DNA of 64,000 nt. It comes from Caballeronia hypogeia (GTDB lineage Bacteria; Pseudomonadota; Gammaproteobacteria; Burkholderiales; Burkholderiaceae). Below the pieces are notes generated by a model, which worked only from the letters and a program-made list of their open reading frames with translations, was not told the DNA's origin and ran no database searches. The stretch covers positions 342,727-406,726 of the forward strand of contig NZ_FCOA02000004.1 of NCBI RefSeq assembly GCF_001544875.2, read 5' to 3'. The position numbers and the translations under genes are program-made. This document shows positions 33,935-42,854 of this stretch, one piece after another (positions within the stretch are counted from its first letter, which is position 1; each line of letters opens with the position of its first letter).

Positions 33935-34846
33935 TCAATTCAACCCGGCCGATTCCCGGTACTGGCCTGCCTGATTCTCGAGCCAATCGCGGAACACGGT
34001 CAGCGCGGCGTTTTCGGACTTGCGCTCCGGATACAGAAAGTGGTACGAGCGGTTGCTAGGCTGCTCGTACTTAACGACCGGCACGAGCACGCCGCGCCGC
34101 AGCTCATCTTCGATCAGCAGGCGCGGAATGAGCGCAATGCCGACGCCATACACGGCCGCTTCCGCGAGCATCGAAAAAAGTTCGAGTTTCGGTCCCGACA
34201 TATCCCCTTCCACCTGAAGCCCACGTGACGCGAACCAGTCGCGCCACGCGTACGGGCGCGTGCTCTGCTGCAAGAGCGGGTAGCGCTTCCAGTCCGCGGG
34301 CGCGAGCTTCGTGCGCGGCGCGATGAGGGCCGGGCTGCATACGGCGATCAGCGTCTCGCTCATCAGAACGTGCCCCTCCGTTCCCGGCCAGACGGCGACG
34401 CCTGCGTGAATCGCCGCATCGAACCCGGTGTCGTCGAACAGGAACGGCCGCGTGTTCGCGGTGAGATTGACGGTGATGTCCGGGTGCCCGGCAATGAAGT
34501 GCGGCAATCTCGGCAGCAGCCACTTGGTCGCGAACGTGGGCACGACGGCAAGCTCGAGCGTGCCGCCGTGGCCGCCCTTGGCCATGATTTCGAGCGTGTC
34601 CTGTTCGACGCCGTTCAGACGCGAAGCGACCTTGCGGCTATACGCGAGCCCCGCCTCGGTCAGCGCCACGCCGCGCCGGTCCCGGCGAAACAGCTTGAGG
34701 CCGAGGAAATCCTCCAGCCCGCCGATCTGCCGGCAGACCGCGCCTTGCGTGACGGCCAGCTCGTCCGCGGCCTTGGTGAAGCTCTGATGACGCGCTGCGG
34801 CCTCGAAGGCGGCGAGCGCGGTCGTTGAAGGGATCTTGCGGCGCAT
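33935..34846 (-). CDS. LysR-family regulator of glutarate operon (GcdR/GcvA-like)
   Basis: This 303-residue protein opens MRRKIPSTTALAAFEAAARHQSFTKAADELAVTQGAVCRQIGGLEDFLGLKLFRRDRRGVALTEAG, a GcvA-type helix-turn-helix. The substrate-binding domain carries the clade's FDAAIHAGVAVWPG and PLLQQSTRPYAWRDWF motifs. The start at 34846 was chosen by alignment with the family; upstream ATG codons lie in the promoter. It is divergent from the glutaryl-CoA dehydrogenase gene, the usual arrangement for GcdR. It would activate the operon in response to glutarate or glutaryl-CoA, binding the inverted repeat at 34876. Confidence 0.87.
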   Translation of the reverse strand: MRRKIPSTTALAAFEAAARHQSFTKAADELAVTQGAVCRQIGGLEDFLGLKLFRRDRRGVALTEAGLAYSRKVASRLNGVEQDTLEIMAKGGHGGTLELAVVPTFATKWLLPRLPHFIAGHPDITVNLTANTRPFLFDDTGFDAAIHAGVAVWPGTEGHVLMSETLIAVCSPALIAPRTKLAPADWKRYPLLQQSTRPYAWRDWFASRGLQVEGDMSGPKLELFSMLAEAAVYGVGIALIPRLLIEDELRRGVLVPVVKYEQPSNRSYHFLYPERKSENAALTVFRDWLENQAGQYRESAGLN

Positions 34847-34875
34847 GGCGGGGACTCGTGCGAGAGGTTGTGACT

Positions 34876-34900
34876 GACTTGTGCAATTTTCGCACAAGTC
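34876..34900. promoter_or_regulatory. Perfect 9-base inverted repeat, likely LysR operator
   Basis: GACTTGTGC (34876-34884) and GCACAAGTC (34892-34900) are exact inverses around AATTTTC. The site lies 30 bases upstream of the LysR start and 76 bases upstream of the glutaryl-CoA dehydrogenase start, in a divergent promoter. The size and AT-rich centre fit a LysR recognition site. Confidence 0.6.
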
Positions 34901-34976
34901 AATGCGAACAAATCGTTTGATACGACAACCTGTCATCGATAAATTAGCCACGCGACCCACCTCTTGCGAGTATGAA

Positions 34977-36164
34977 ATGAGTAATCAACACAAGTCGGCA
35001 GCCTTCCAATGGGACGATCCGCTGCTCCTGGACCAGCAGTTGACCGAAGACGAGCGCATGGTCCGCGATTCCGCGCAGGCGTATTGCCAGGAGCGTCTGG
35101 CGCCGCGCGTGCTCGAGGCGTTCCGCAACGAAAGCACCGACCCGAAGATTTTCCGCGAGATGGGCGAGCTGGGCCTTCTGGGTGCGACGATCTCCGAAAC
35201 CTACGGCGGCGCGGGGCTGAACTACGTCTGCTATGGTCTGGTGGCGCGCGAAGTGGAGCGTGTCGATTCGGGCTATCGCTCGATGATGAGCGTGCAATCG
35301 TCGCTTGTGATGGTGCCCATCGAGGCGTTCGGCAACGAGGCGACCAAGCAGAAGTATCTGCCGAAACTCGCGGCCGGCGAGTGGATCGGCTGCTTCGGCC
35401 TGACCGAGCCGAATCACGGTTCTGATCCCGGCGCCATGATGACGCGCGCGAAGAAGGTGCCGGGCGGCTACCAGCTCACGGGCAGCAAGATGTGGATCAC
35501 CAACAGCCCGATCGCCGACGTGTTCGTCGTCTGGGCGAAGGACGACGAAGGCGCCATTCGCGGCTTCGTGCTGGAGAAGGGCTGGAAAGGTTTGTCCGCG
35601 CCCGCGATTCACGGCAAGGTCGGCCTGCGGGCGTCGATCACGGGCGAGATCGTGATGGATGACGTCTTCTGTCCTGAGGAAAACGCGTTCCCGGACGTGC
35701 GCGGCCTGAAAGGACCGTTCACCTGTCTGAACAGCGCGCGTTACGGCATCGCGTGGGGCGCGCTGGGTGCGGCCGAGGATTGCTGGCATCGCGCGCGCCA
35801 GTACGTGCTCGATCGCCGGCAGTTCGGCAAGCCTTTGGCGGCGAACCAGTTGATCCAGAAGAAGCTCGCCGACATGCAGACGGAAATCACGCTCGGCCTG
35901 CAAGGCTGCCTGCGCCTCGGTCACATGAAGGACGAGGGCACCGCCGCAGTGGAGATCACGTCGATCATGAAGCGCAATTCGTGCGGCAAGGCGCTCGATA
36001 TCGCTCGCGTCGCGCGCGACATGCTCGGTGGCAATGGCATCAGCGACGAATTCGGCGTGGCGCGTCATCTCGTCAATCTCGAAGTCGTCAACACGTACGA
36101 AGGCACGCACGACATTCACGCGCTGATTCTCGGGCGCGCCATCACCGGCATCGCCGCTTTCTGA
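34977..36164 (+). CDS. gcdH: Glutaryl-CoA dehydrogenase (acyl-CoA dehydrogenase family)
   Basis: This 395-residue enzyme starts [36 protein letters not shown]. It has [17 protein letters not shown] (FAD/substrate contact), [17 protein letters not shown], and [17 protein letters not shown] with the substrate-binding arginine. The C-terminal catalytic base Glu lies in [26 protein letters not shown]. This clade is typical of GcdH, which oxidises and decarboxylates glutaryl-CoA to crotonyl-CoA. Electrons go to ETF. It is first in the operon gcdH - CoA-transferase - ETF-QO - hydroxyacyl-CoA dehydrogenase. Confidence 0.93.
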   Translation: MSNQHKSAAFQWDDPLLLDQQLTEDERMVRDSAQAYCQERLAPRVLEAFRNESTDPKIFREMGELGLLGATISETYGGAGLNYVCYGLVAREVERVDSGYRSMMSVQSSLVMVPIEAFGNEATKQKYLPKLAAGEWIGCFGLTEPNHGSDPGAMMTRAKKVPGGYQLTGSKMWITNSPIADVFVVWAKDDEGAIRGFVLEKGWKGLSAPAIHGKVGLRASITGEIVMDDVFCPEENAFPDVRGLKGPFTCLNSARYGIAWGALGAAEDCWHRARQYVLDRRQFGKPLAANQLIQKKLADMQTEITLGLQGCLRLGHMKDEGTAAVEITSIMKRNSCGKALDIARVARDMLGGNGISDEFGVARHLVNLEVVNTYEGTHDIHALILGRAITGIAAF

Positions 36165-36174
36165 CGTGCCGGCC

Positions 36175-37413
36175 ATGAACGATACCCTGCAACAAGGCGC
36201 GCTGACGGGCTTGCGCGTGCTCGACCTGTCGCGCGTGCTGGCCGGCCCGTGGTCGGGTCAACTGCTCGCGGATCTCGGCGCGGACGTGGTCAAGGTCGAG
36301 CGCCCCGGCGCGGGCGACGACACGCGCGCCTGGGGGCCGCCCTGGCTGAGCGACGCGGACGGGCAGGCCACCGGAGAGTCCGCCTACTTTCTGAGTGCCA
36401 ATCGCAACAAGCGGTCCGTCACGATCGATATCAGCGAACCCGAAGGTCAGCGTATCGTGAAGCAGCTCGCGAGCAAGGCGGATGTCGTGCTCGAAAACTT
36501 CAAGGTCGGCGGTCTGGCGCAATACGGTCTCGACTACGCGAGCCTCAAAGCCGCGAATCCGCGCCTTATCTATTGCTCGATCACGGGCTTCGGCCAGACC
36601 GGGCCCTACGCGCCGCGCGCCGGCTATGACTTCCTGATTCAGGGCATGGGCGGATTGATGAGCCTCACGGGGCGCGCTGACGGCACCGAAGGCGAGGGGC
36701 CGCTGAAAGTGGGCGTGGCGCTGACGGACGTCATGACGGGACTCTATGCGACGGTGGCGGTCCTCGCGGCCCTGGCGCGCCGCGAGCGCTCGGGCGAGGG
36801 CCAGCATATCGATCTGTCGCTGCTCGACGTGCAGATCGCCTGCCTTGCCAACCAGGCCGCGAATTATCTGGTCGGCGGCATGGTGCCGCGACGCATGGGC
36901 AACGCGCATCCGAGCATCGTGCCGTACCAGGATTTTCCGACGGCCGATGGCTACATGATCATCGCGGTCGGCAACGATGGCCAGTTCGCCAAGCTCTGCA
37001 AGTCGCTGGGCAGGCCGGAATGGGCCGGGGACGCCCGCTTTGCGACGAATCCCCAGCGCGTGCAGCACCGGGAAGAATTGATTGCGCTGTTGCGCGGCGT
37101 CACGGTCGGCCGCACGACTGACGAGTGGGTCGCCGTGATGGAAGCCGCCGGTGTTCCGTGCGGCCCGATCAACAGCCTCGACAAGGTGTTCGCCGATCCG
37201 CACGTACAAGCCCGCGAGATGCGTGTGGAGATGCCGCATGCGCTGGCGGAGCAGGTGTCGCTGGTCGCGAACCCGATCCGGATGTCCGAGTCGCCGGTGC
37301 AATACCGGCGCTCTCCGCCGACGCTCGGCGAGCACACGGAGGAAGTGCTGAGCGGCTGGCTCGACATGACCTCGGCGGACATCGCCGATCTGCATCTGAA
37401 GAAAATCGTATGA
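36175..37413 (+). CDS. CaiB/BaiF family CoA-transferase (likely glutarate/succinyl-CoA transferase)
   Basis: This 412-residue class III CoA-transferase has ALTGLRVLDLSRVLAGPWSGQLLADLGADVVKVERPGAGDDTRAWGPP near the N-terminus and FLSANRNKRSVTIDIS. The catalytic aspartate lies in LKVGVALTDVMTGLYA, and GNAHPSIVPYQDF follows. It follows gcdH by ten bases. In glutarate operons of Pseudomonas and Burkholderia relatives such enzymes activate glutarate with a CoA donor, so that GcdH can act. Other donor/acceptor pairs cannot be excluded by sequence. Confidence 0.9.
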   Translation: MNDTLQQGALTGLRVLDLSRVLAGPWSGQLLADLGADVVKVERPGAGDDTRAWGPPWLSDADGQATGESAYFLSANRNKRSVTIDISEPEGQRIVKQLASKADVVLENFKVGGLAQYGLDYASLKAANPRLIYCSITGFGQTGPYAPRAGYDFLIQGMGGLMSLTGRADGTEGEGPLKVGVALTDVMTGLYATVAVLAALARRERSGEGQHIDLSLLDVQIACLANQAANYLVGGMVPRRMGNAHPSIVPYQDFPTADGYMIIAVGNDGQFAKLCKSLGRPEWAGDARFATNPQRVQHREELIALLRGVTVGRTTDEWVAVMEAAGVPCGPINSLDKVFADPHVQAREMRVEMPHALAEQVSLVANPIRMSESPVQYRRSPPTLGEHTEEVLSGWLDMTSADIADLHLKKIV

Positions 37414-39095
37414 CGCGTGTAGGCGAAAGCATGAATTGGGTCGAAGAATACGGCCCGCGCGAGTCGATGGAATACGACGTGGTGATCGTCGGCGGCGGCC
37501 CCGCCGGACTCTCGGCTGCCATCCGGCTCAAGCAGCTGGCTGCGGAAAAGGGTGTCGAGATCGGCGTCTGCGTGCTCGAGAAAGGATCGGAAATCGGCGC
37601 GCATATCCTCTCGGGCGCGGTGATGGATCCGCGCGCGATCAACGAGCTGATTCCCGACTGGAAGGAAAAAGGCGCACCGCTGAATGTCGAGGTGACAGAG
37701 GACCAGTTCCTGTTCCTCAACGAGAAAGGCGCCTTCAAGACCCCGAACTGGGCGCTGCCGGAAAACTTCAGGAACCACGGCAACTACGTGATCAGCCTCG
37801 CGAATGTCACGCGCTGGCTGGGCCAGCAGGCCGAGGCGCTCGGGATCGAGATTTTTCCGGGCTTTCCGGCGGCCGACGTCCTGTACCACGACTACGGTTC
37901 CGTCAAAGGCGTCGTCACGGGCGACGTGGGCGTCGGCAAGGACGGCGAGCCCACCGGGAACTTCCAGCTCGGTATGGAACTGCACGCGAAGTACACGCTT
38001 TTTTGCGAGGGCGCGCGCGGACACCTCGGCCGGAAACTGAACGAGAAATTCAAGCTCGACGAGGACGCCGACCCGCAGGTCTACGGCATCGGTATCAAGG
38101 AACTCTGGGAGATCGATCCTGCGAAGCACCAGCCCGGCCTGGTGATTCACACCGCCGGCTGGCCGCTCGACACGGAGACTTATGGCGGCTCGTTCCTCTA
38201 TCACATCGACAACAACCAGGTGATGGTGGGCTTCGTCGTTGGCCTTGGCTACACGAATCCGTATCTCTCGCCGTTCGAGGAATTTCAGCGCTACAAGACG
38301 CACCCGGAGATCCGAAAGTATCTCGATGGCGGCAAGCGTGTCTCGTACGGCGCACGCGCGATCACCGCGGGCGGCCTGATGTCGCTGCCCCGGCTCGTGT
38401 TCCCCGGCGGCGCGCTGGTCGGCGACGAGGCGGGCTTCCTGAACGCTTCGCGCATCAAGGGCAGTCACGCGGCGATCAAGACCGGCATGCTGGCCGCCGA
38501 AGCGGCATTCGATGCCGTGCAGGCAGGCCGTCAGGGCGACCAGCTCACCGCCTATCCGGAGTCGTTCAGGACCTCGTGGCTCCATGGCGAACTCAATCGC
38601 GCGCGCAACTTCAAGCAGTGGATGAGCAAGGGGTTGTACCTCGGCACGCTGATGGTCGGGATCGAACAGAAACTGCTGGGCGGCAAGGTGCCCTGGACGC
38701 TGCATCATCGGCACCGAGATCACGAGATGCTCAGGCCGGCCTCGCAGTGCAAGCCGATCGAGTATCCGAAGCCCGATGGCAAGCTGACGTTCGACCGCCT
38801 CTCGTCGGTGTTCATCTCGAACACCAACCACGAGGAGAACCAGCCGGCGCATTTGACGCTCAAGGACCTGAGCGTGCCGGTGAACGTGAACCTGCGCACC
38901 TACGCCGGCCCGGAGGCACGCTTTTGTCCCGCTGCCGTGTACGAGTTCGTGAAGAACGATGACGGCGGCGACCGCCTCGTCATCAATGCGCAGAACTGCG
39001 TGCACTGCAAGACCTGCGACATCAAGGACCCGACGCAGAACATCGTGTGGGTCACGCCGGAAGGCGGTGGCGGGCCGAACTATCCGAACATGTGA
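37410..39095 (+). CDS. Electron transfer flavoprotein-ubiquinone oxidoreductase
   Basis: This 561-residue membrane-associated flavoprotein has YDVVIVGGGPAGLSAAIRLKQLA (FAD) and EKGSEIGAHILSGAVMDPRAI. The middle ubiquinone-binding region includes GVTGDVGVGKDGEP-type sequence. The [4Fe-4S] cluster cysteines lie near the C-terminus: FCPAAVYEF, then CVHCKTCDIKDPTQNIVW. It passes electrons from ETF to ubiquinone. The ATG at 37410 overlaps the stop of the CoA-transferase gene; the ATG at 37431 (MNWVEEYGPRESM) is an alternative seven codons in. Confidence 0.93.
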   Translation: MTRVGESMNWVEEYGPRESMEYDVVIVGGGPAGLSAAIRLKQLAAEKGVEIGVCVLEKGSEIGAHILSGAVMDPRAINELIPDWKEKGAPLNVEVTEDQFLFLNEKGAFKTPNWALPENFRNHGNYVISLANVTRWLGQQAEALGIEIFPGFPAADVLYHDYGSVKGVVTGDVGVGKDGEPTGNFQLGMELHAKYTLFCEGARGHLGRKLNEKFKLDEDADPQVYGIGIKELWEIDPAKHQPGLVIHTAGWPLDTETYGGSFLYHIDNNQVMVGFVVGLGYTNPYLSPFEEFQRYKTHPEIRKYLDGGKRVSYGARAITAGGLMSLPRLVFPGGALVGDEAGFLNASRIKGSHAAIKTGMLAAEAAFDAVQAGRQGDQLTAYPESFRTSWLHGELNRARNFKQWMSKGLYLGTLMVGIEQKLLGGKVPWTLHHRHRDHEMLRPASQCKPIEYPKPDGKLTFDRLSSVFISNTNHEENQPAHLTLKDLSVPVNVNLRTYAGPEARFCPAAVYEFVKNDDGGDRLVINAQNCVHCKTCDIKDPTQNIVWVTPEGGGGPNYPNM

Positions 39096-39102
39096 CGGCG
39101 CA

Positions 39103-39951
39103 ATGGACATTCAAAAGATTGGCATCGTTGGCGCGGGGCAAATGGGCAGCGGCATTGCACAGGTGTGCGCGCAAGCCGGTCTGGACGTCGTGCTCAACGA
39201 CATCAGCGAAGAAGCCGTGCAACGTGGCATCGACCGCATCTCGGCCAGCCTGGAACGGATGGTGCGCAAGGACAAGCTCTCGGCGGACGAGGCGTCGGCA
39301 GCGTTGGCGCGCATCGAGCGCGGCGTCGCGTCGGGCAGCCTTGCCGCCTGCGACTTCGTGATCGAGGGCGCCACCGAAAACGTGCAGATCAAGCGGGACA
39401 TCCTCCGACAACTCGACGGCGTGCTGCAGCCGGGCGCGATCATCGCGACGAACACCTCGTCGGTCTCGATCACGATGCTCGCCGCGACGCTCGCGAATCC
39501 GGCGCGGTTCATCGGGATGCATTTCTTCAACCCTGTCCCGATGATGGAGCTGATCGAAGTGATTCGCGGCATCCAGACCAGCGACATCACCTTCGAGGCG
39601 ACCGTGGCGCTCGCGAGGCGCATCGGCAAAACGGCGATCGACGTCAGGAATTCGCCGGGATTCGCCGTCAATCGCATCCTCGTGCCGATGATCAACGAAG
39701 CGGTCTTCGTGCTGCAAGAGGGCATCGCGAGCGCCGAAGGAATCGATGCCGGCATGAAGCTCGGCGCGAATCATCCGATCGGGCCGCTGGCGCTGGCCGA
39801 CCTTATCGGACTCGACACGGTGCTCGCGATCATGAAAGTGCTGTATCGCGACTTCAACGATCCGAAATACAGGCCGGCGGCGTTGCTTAAAGAGATGGTG
39901 GACGCGGGGTATCTGGGGCGGAAAAACGGACGCGGGTTTTACACGTATTGA
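39103..39951 (+). CDS. 3-hydroxybutyryl-CoA dehydrogenase
   Basis: This 282-residue enzyme starts MDIQKIGIVGAGQMGSGIAQVCAQAGLDVVLND, the NAD-binding Rossmann motif. ATNTSSVSITMLA and FIGMHFFNPVPMMELIEVIRGIQTS carry the catalytic His and the Ser-containing loop. The C-terminal domain has SPGFAVNRILVPMINEAVFVLQEGIA and DAGYLGRKNGRGFYTY. It oxidises 3-hydroxybutyryl-CoA to acetoacetyl-CoA, which completes the route from crotonyl-CoA after hydration. No enoyl-CoA hydratase is in the operon, so that step must come from elsewhere in the genome. Confidence 0.93.
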   Translation: MDIQKIGIVGAGQMGSGIAQVCAQAGLDVVLNDISEEAVQRGIDRISASLERMVRKDKLSADEASAALARIERGVASGSLAACDFVIEGATENVQIKRDILRQLDGVLQPGAIIATNTSSVSITMLAATLANPARFIGMHFFNPVPMMELIEVIRGIQTSDITFEATVALARRIGKTAIDVRNSPGFAVNRILVPMINEAVFVLQEGIASAEGIDAGMKLGANHPIGPLALADLIGLDTVLAIMKVLYRDFNDPKYRPAALLKEMVDAGYLGRKNGRGFYTY

Positions 39952-40021
39952 GACGGCGGGCGCGGTTTCAGGTCAACCATAGCCGGCGTTCAGCGGCGTC
40001 CGCGGTCGTGTGATAACTGGC

Positions 40022-40834
40022 TCAGCGAGCATGTGCTTGCCGACGGCACATACCGTCCTTTTGCTTCTCGACGGCTTTGCTAGCGGCGGCATAATCCTCC
40101 GAGAATGTTCGCTGCGCAAAGCAAGGGGCGGTCGTCGCGAGCAATTCATCGACGGTCGCATACTGCTTGTCGAACACCCAGGGACGTCGTGCGAGCCTGC
40201 GATCGTTGAGCCAATAAGGGCTCCAGTCCCGGGTCGTTTCTATGATCTCGCGCGCAAACTCCGGCCCGTATTCAAGTCCTCCTTCAATGACGATATCGAT
40301 ATAAGACTCGAGGAGCGGAAACCGCGCGTCGGGAAGCGGAAGTCCTTCGCCCGGCGCTTTCCCGGCCGCCTGAGGTACGTACACCCAGACGGTTCCCTGC
40401 GCGGGCAGCGACTGCCACGACACCGCCTCGATAAGCGCGCGGGGCACCTCGACCCGCACATATCCCTTCTCGCGCTGGTCGAACGCGGACATGTCATCGC
40501 CCACGGGATAGATGACGCCGTTGATCGTCATGGGCCGTTCGCCCTCGAGCGGGCGACGAAGACCGAGTGCGGTGAATCCCGAGGGAGCCCGGTCGCTCCA
40601 GCTGCGCACGTATCCGAACGCCGCCGATACGCGCACCGGAATCGCCGCAACCGGTTTGCCGGCCGTGGCGTTGCGCGATGGCGTGTCGATAAGCGAGCCG
40701 TAGCCAAAAATAAACTGCGTGGGCTGGTCCGGAAGACGGGTTCCCCAGTAGTCCGTTGTCTGCGCTTGCGTCAGCCAGCTAACGAGCGCGAGCGCAACGC
40801 CCAGTGCTCGAATCTTTGCCATTGGCGATAACAT
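40022..40834 (-). CDS. Exported gamma-glutamylcyclotransferase-fold protein
   Basis: This 270-residue protein has a signal-like N-terminus (MAKIRALGVALALVSWLTQAQ, if started at 40822) and a GGCT/AIG2-like domain. The opening FIFGYGSLIDTPSRN is the gamma-glutamyl binding loop. RPMTINGVIYPVGDD and FDQREKGYVRVEVP contain the region where the catalytic Glu lies. A C-terminal extension of about 90 residues ends in DGMCRRQAHAR. GGCT enzymes release 5-oxoproline from gamma-glutamyl peptides or amines in the cytosol; an exported form is unusual. Its substrate is unknown. Confidence 0.7.
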   Translation of the reverse strand: MLSPMAKIRALGVALALVSWLTQAQTTDYWGTRLPDQPTQFIFGYGSLIDTPSRNATAGKPVAAIPVRVSAAFGYVRSWSDRAPSGFTALGLRRPLEGERPMTINGVIYPVGDDMSAFDQREKGYVRVEVPRALIEAVSWQSLPAQGTVWVYVPQAAGKAPGEGLPLPDARFPLLESYIDIVIEGGLEYGPEFAREIIETTRDWSPYWLNDRRLARRPWVFDKQYATVDELLATTAPCFAQRTFSEDYAAASKAVEKQKDGMCRRQAHAR

Positions 40835-40912
40835 CGCGTCTCCATCCGGTATGTGGCATCAGACGCCCTCATGAGTCACGATAGTTCAGGCTGCTTCGGC
40901 ACGGTCAATCGA

Positions 40913-41893
40913 TCAATCGGAGCGATCGAAATGCCCGTAATTGACCGTGTTGAAATGCGGTACCTCACTGCCGTTGAAACTCGTCGCGCGGAAAGCCCCT
41001 TTCTCGAACTGAAACGTCAGCAAACCGGGCGCGATATCGGGATCGTCGAAGCCGATGAGAAAGGTATCTCCCGACCAATGGCGCAGTCTTGCCGGATATT
41101 CATTATTAGCGATGCGAACGGCCAGATCTTCACCATCACGGTCTATTACGAGGCGGCCATAGAGCAGGCTGACAAAGGTTCCGATAAAGGCGTCACGATC
41201 TCGCTCCAGCGGCTTCGAGTCATCTGGCGGTGTGGGAATCAGAAGCAGAGAATTCCATCCGGCTTGCTCCTCGCGGATCTGCGTTTGAAGGTCTCGACCT
41301 GAGGGCGCCAGTACCCGTTCGAGAAACTCCGCACGCACCGCCTCCGGGAAAACCGTCATCTGCTTGTTGGCGAAAATGGCGATGCCAAGTCTAAGTTCAG
41401 GGATAAGCGCAACGATCGAGCGCACGCCGTTGAGCGCGCCATTCTTCTCGACCACGCGCCAGCGAAGAAAGTGGTGCGGAAGCAGATCGCCGTATTTCGG
41501 CAGCCCCGTGCGATGGGCGAAGAAGTCGCGCAATGTCACGTTCTGCGTGCCGTAGGGCTCGGCGAGCACTGTCTCCGGAGAGAACGTCCGGACCGGGGCG
41601 TCCCACGAAACCGCCCCTTTTTTATCGATCAGGACGCCGAGGGCAGTCGCGGCAACGAACTTGCTCATGGACGCGATCTGAAATCTGGTATCCCCATCCA
41701 CGGAAGCGGAATCGCCTTGACGACGCACGCCGAACCCTCCGAGGTACTCGATGCCCTGGTCGCTGGCCGCGACGACAACCGCGCCGGGTACACCATACTC
41801 CTTGCGTGTTTGTTCGATGAACCGGTCGAACGAAAGGCCGTTCACTTCACGGGTCAGGGATTCTTCCAGCGCCGGTGTTGTGCCCATTTGCAT
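40913..41893 (-). pseudogene. Serine hydrolase (class C beta-lactamase family) with internal deletion
   Basis: This 326-codon frame begins like a family member, GVPGAVVVAASDQGIEYLGGFGVRRQG, with the nucleophile motif SMSK (about residue 75-78) and LRDFFAHRTGLPKYGDLLP. Directly after this it jumps to HHFLRWRVVEKNGALNGVRSIVALIPELRLGIAIFANK, which is near the end of the catalytic domain. The segment that should hold the YxN general base is missing, an in-frame loss of roughly 120-150 residues. The C-terminal domain remains intact. The frame has no stop, but hydrolase activity is unlikely. It could be a recent deletion or a repurposed protein. Confidence 0.6.
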
Positions 41894-42266
41894 CAGCTTC
41901 CTGATCGACGAAGAACGCGAGGCGGTTGCAGAGCGCGTGCGTCCGCTTGCTTCCCTTTGTCTAATGGTGGAACCCGTCGTCGAGCCATCTTCATGGGAGA
42001 CTCGTTTCTACTTTCGATCAATTTAGAAACGCGGCTTCGCCTACGAAATCAGGGTATTCATTGATGCCGTGGAGCTTCGCTTCGTCTAACAGGAGCGAGC
42101 TTGATCTGCAACTTTCAAGGGACTCGAATCCGTTATGTCAGATTATTGTGCTCTCAGGTTCCGGCGTGCGCCGACGATTGACATCCTCGGCGCACGAGTT
42201 TTTCCTCGACTGAGGTAAGCAACGGTCCCGATTTGTGCGGGCACAGAGGGAAGAAGAGGGGCGCTT
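41894..42266. other. Intergenic region, nothing recognised
   Basis: This 373-base gap lies between the serine hydrolase remnant and the end of the DUF4148 gene. I see no credible gene, strong hairpin or repeat. It must hold the promoter of the remnant, if that is still transcribed. Confidence 0.5.
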
Positions 42267-42587
42267 CTACTGGCCCCCAAAATAGATTTGCTTCATCTCG
42301 TCGGTAGAGGCGGGCCGAACGACGGCACGCGAGCCTGACGACGATGAACCGGCGGGCATTCCGCCATACGCGGTCGAGCTGTCGGCCGGTATCCGTGCTG
42401 CAGCCGCCTGGATGTCGCCCGGATAAGTTGCGTCGTCGCTCTTGGCCGGATCATAGCCGGCCTGCTCGAACTGCTGTAACTCCGCACGCACCTGGGCGCG
42501 TGTCAGTGACGGATCCGTCTGAGAGAATGCCGCGAGAGGCAAGGAAAGCGCCGACGCTGCGGCGACTGCGATAACGACTGATTTCAT
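42267..42587 (-). CDS. DUF4148 domain-containing exported protein
   Basis: This 106-residue protein has signal peptide MKSVVIAVAAASALSLPLAAFS. The DUF4148 core follows: LTRAQVRAELQQFEQAGYDPAKSDDATYPGDIQAAAARI. The tail ends STDEMKQIYFGGQ. The family is very common in Burkholderiaceae as short periplasmic proteins of unknown function. A strong GAGGAGG site precedes the ATG at 42587. The upstream extension to 42677 has no family content. The gene is divergent from the hybrid kinase at 42855. Confidence 0.85.
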   Translation of the reverse strand: MKSVVIAVAAASALSLPLAAFSQTDPSLTRAQVRAELQQFEQAGYDPAKSDDATYPGDIQAAAARIPADSSTAYGGMPAGSSSSGSRAVVRPASTDEMKQIYFGGQ

Positions 42588-42854
42588 GGCAACCTCCTCG
42601 TGAATGCCAGGCAGCGGGATTCGGGTGAACCGTATCCGCTGGCATTGATTTTCCGACGGAGCCGACGCCGTCGACACCCACGTAGGTAGGCGAACGGCCG
42701 AGATCGAACCGCGAAAGATGTAGGCATTCGGAAGGGAGAGGGCACATTCGTACCGCTACATTTGTATATTCGGAATCGAGTGACGCCCTGCTATGCTTTT
42801 TGAATGTCATGCCGCCGTACTCGCGGACGGCGACATTCCTGATCGGGCAACCCT

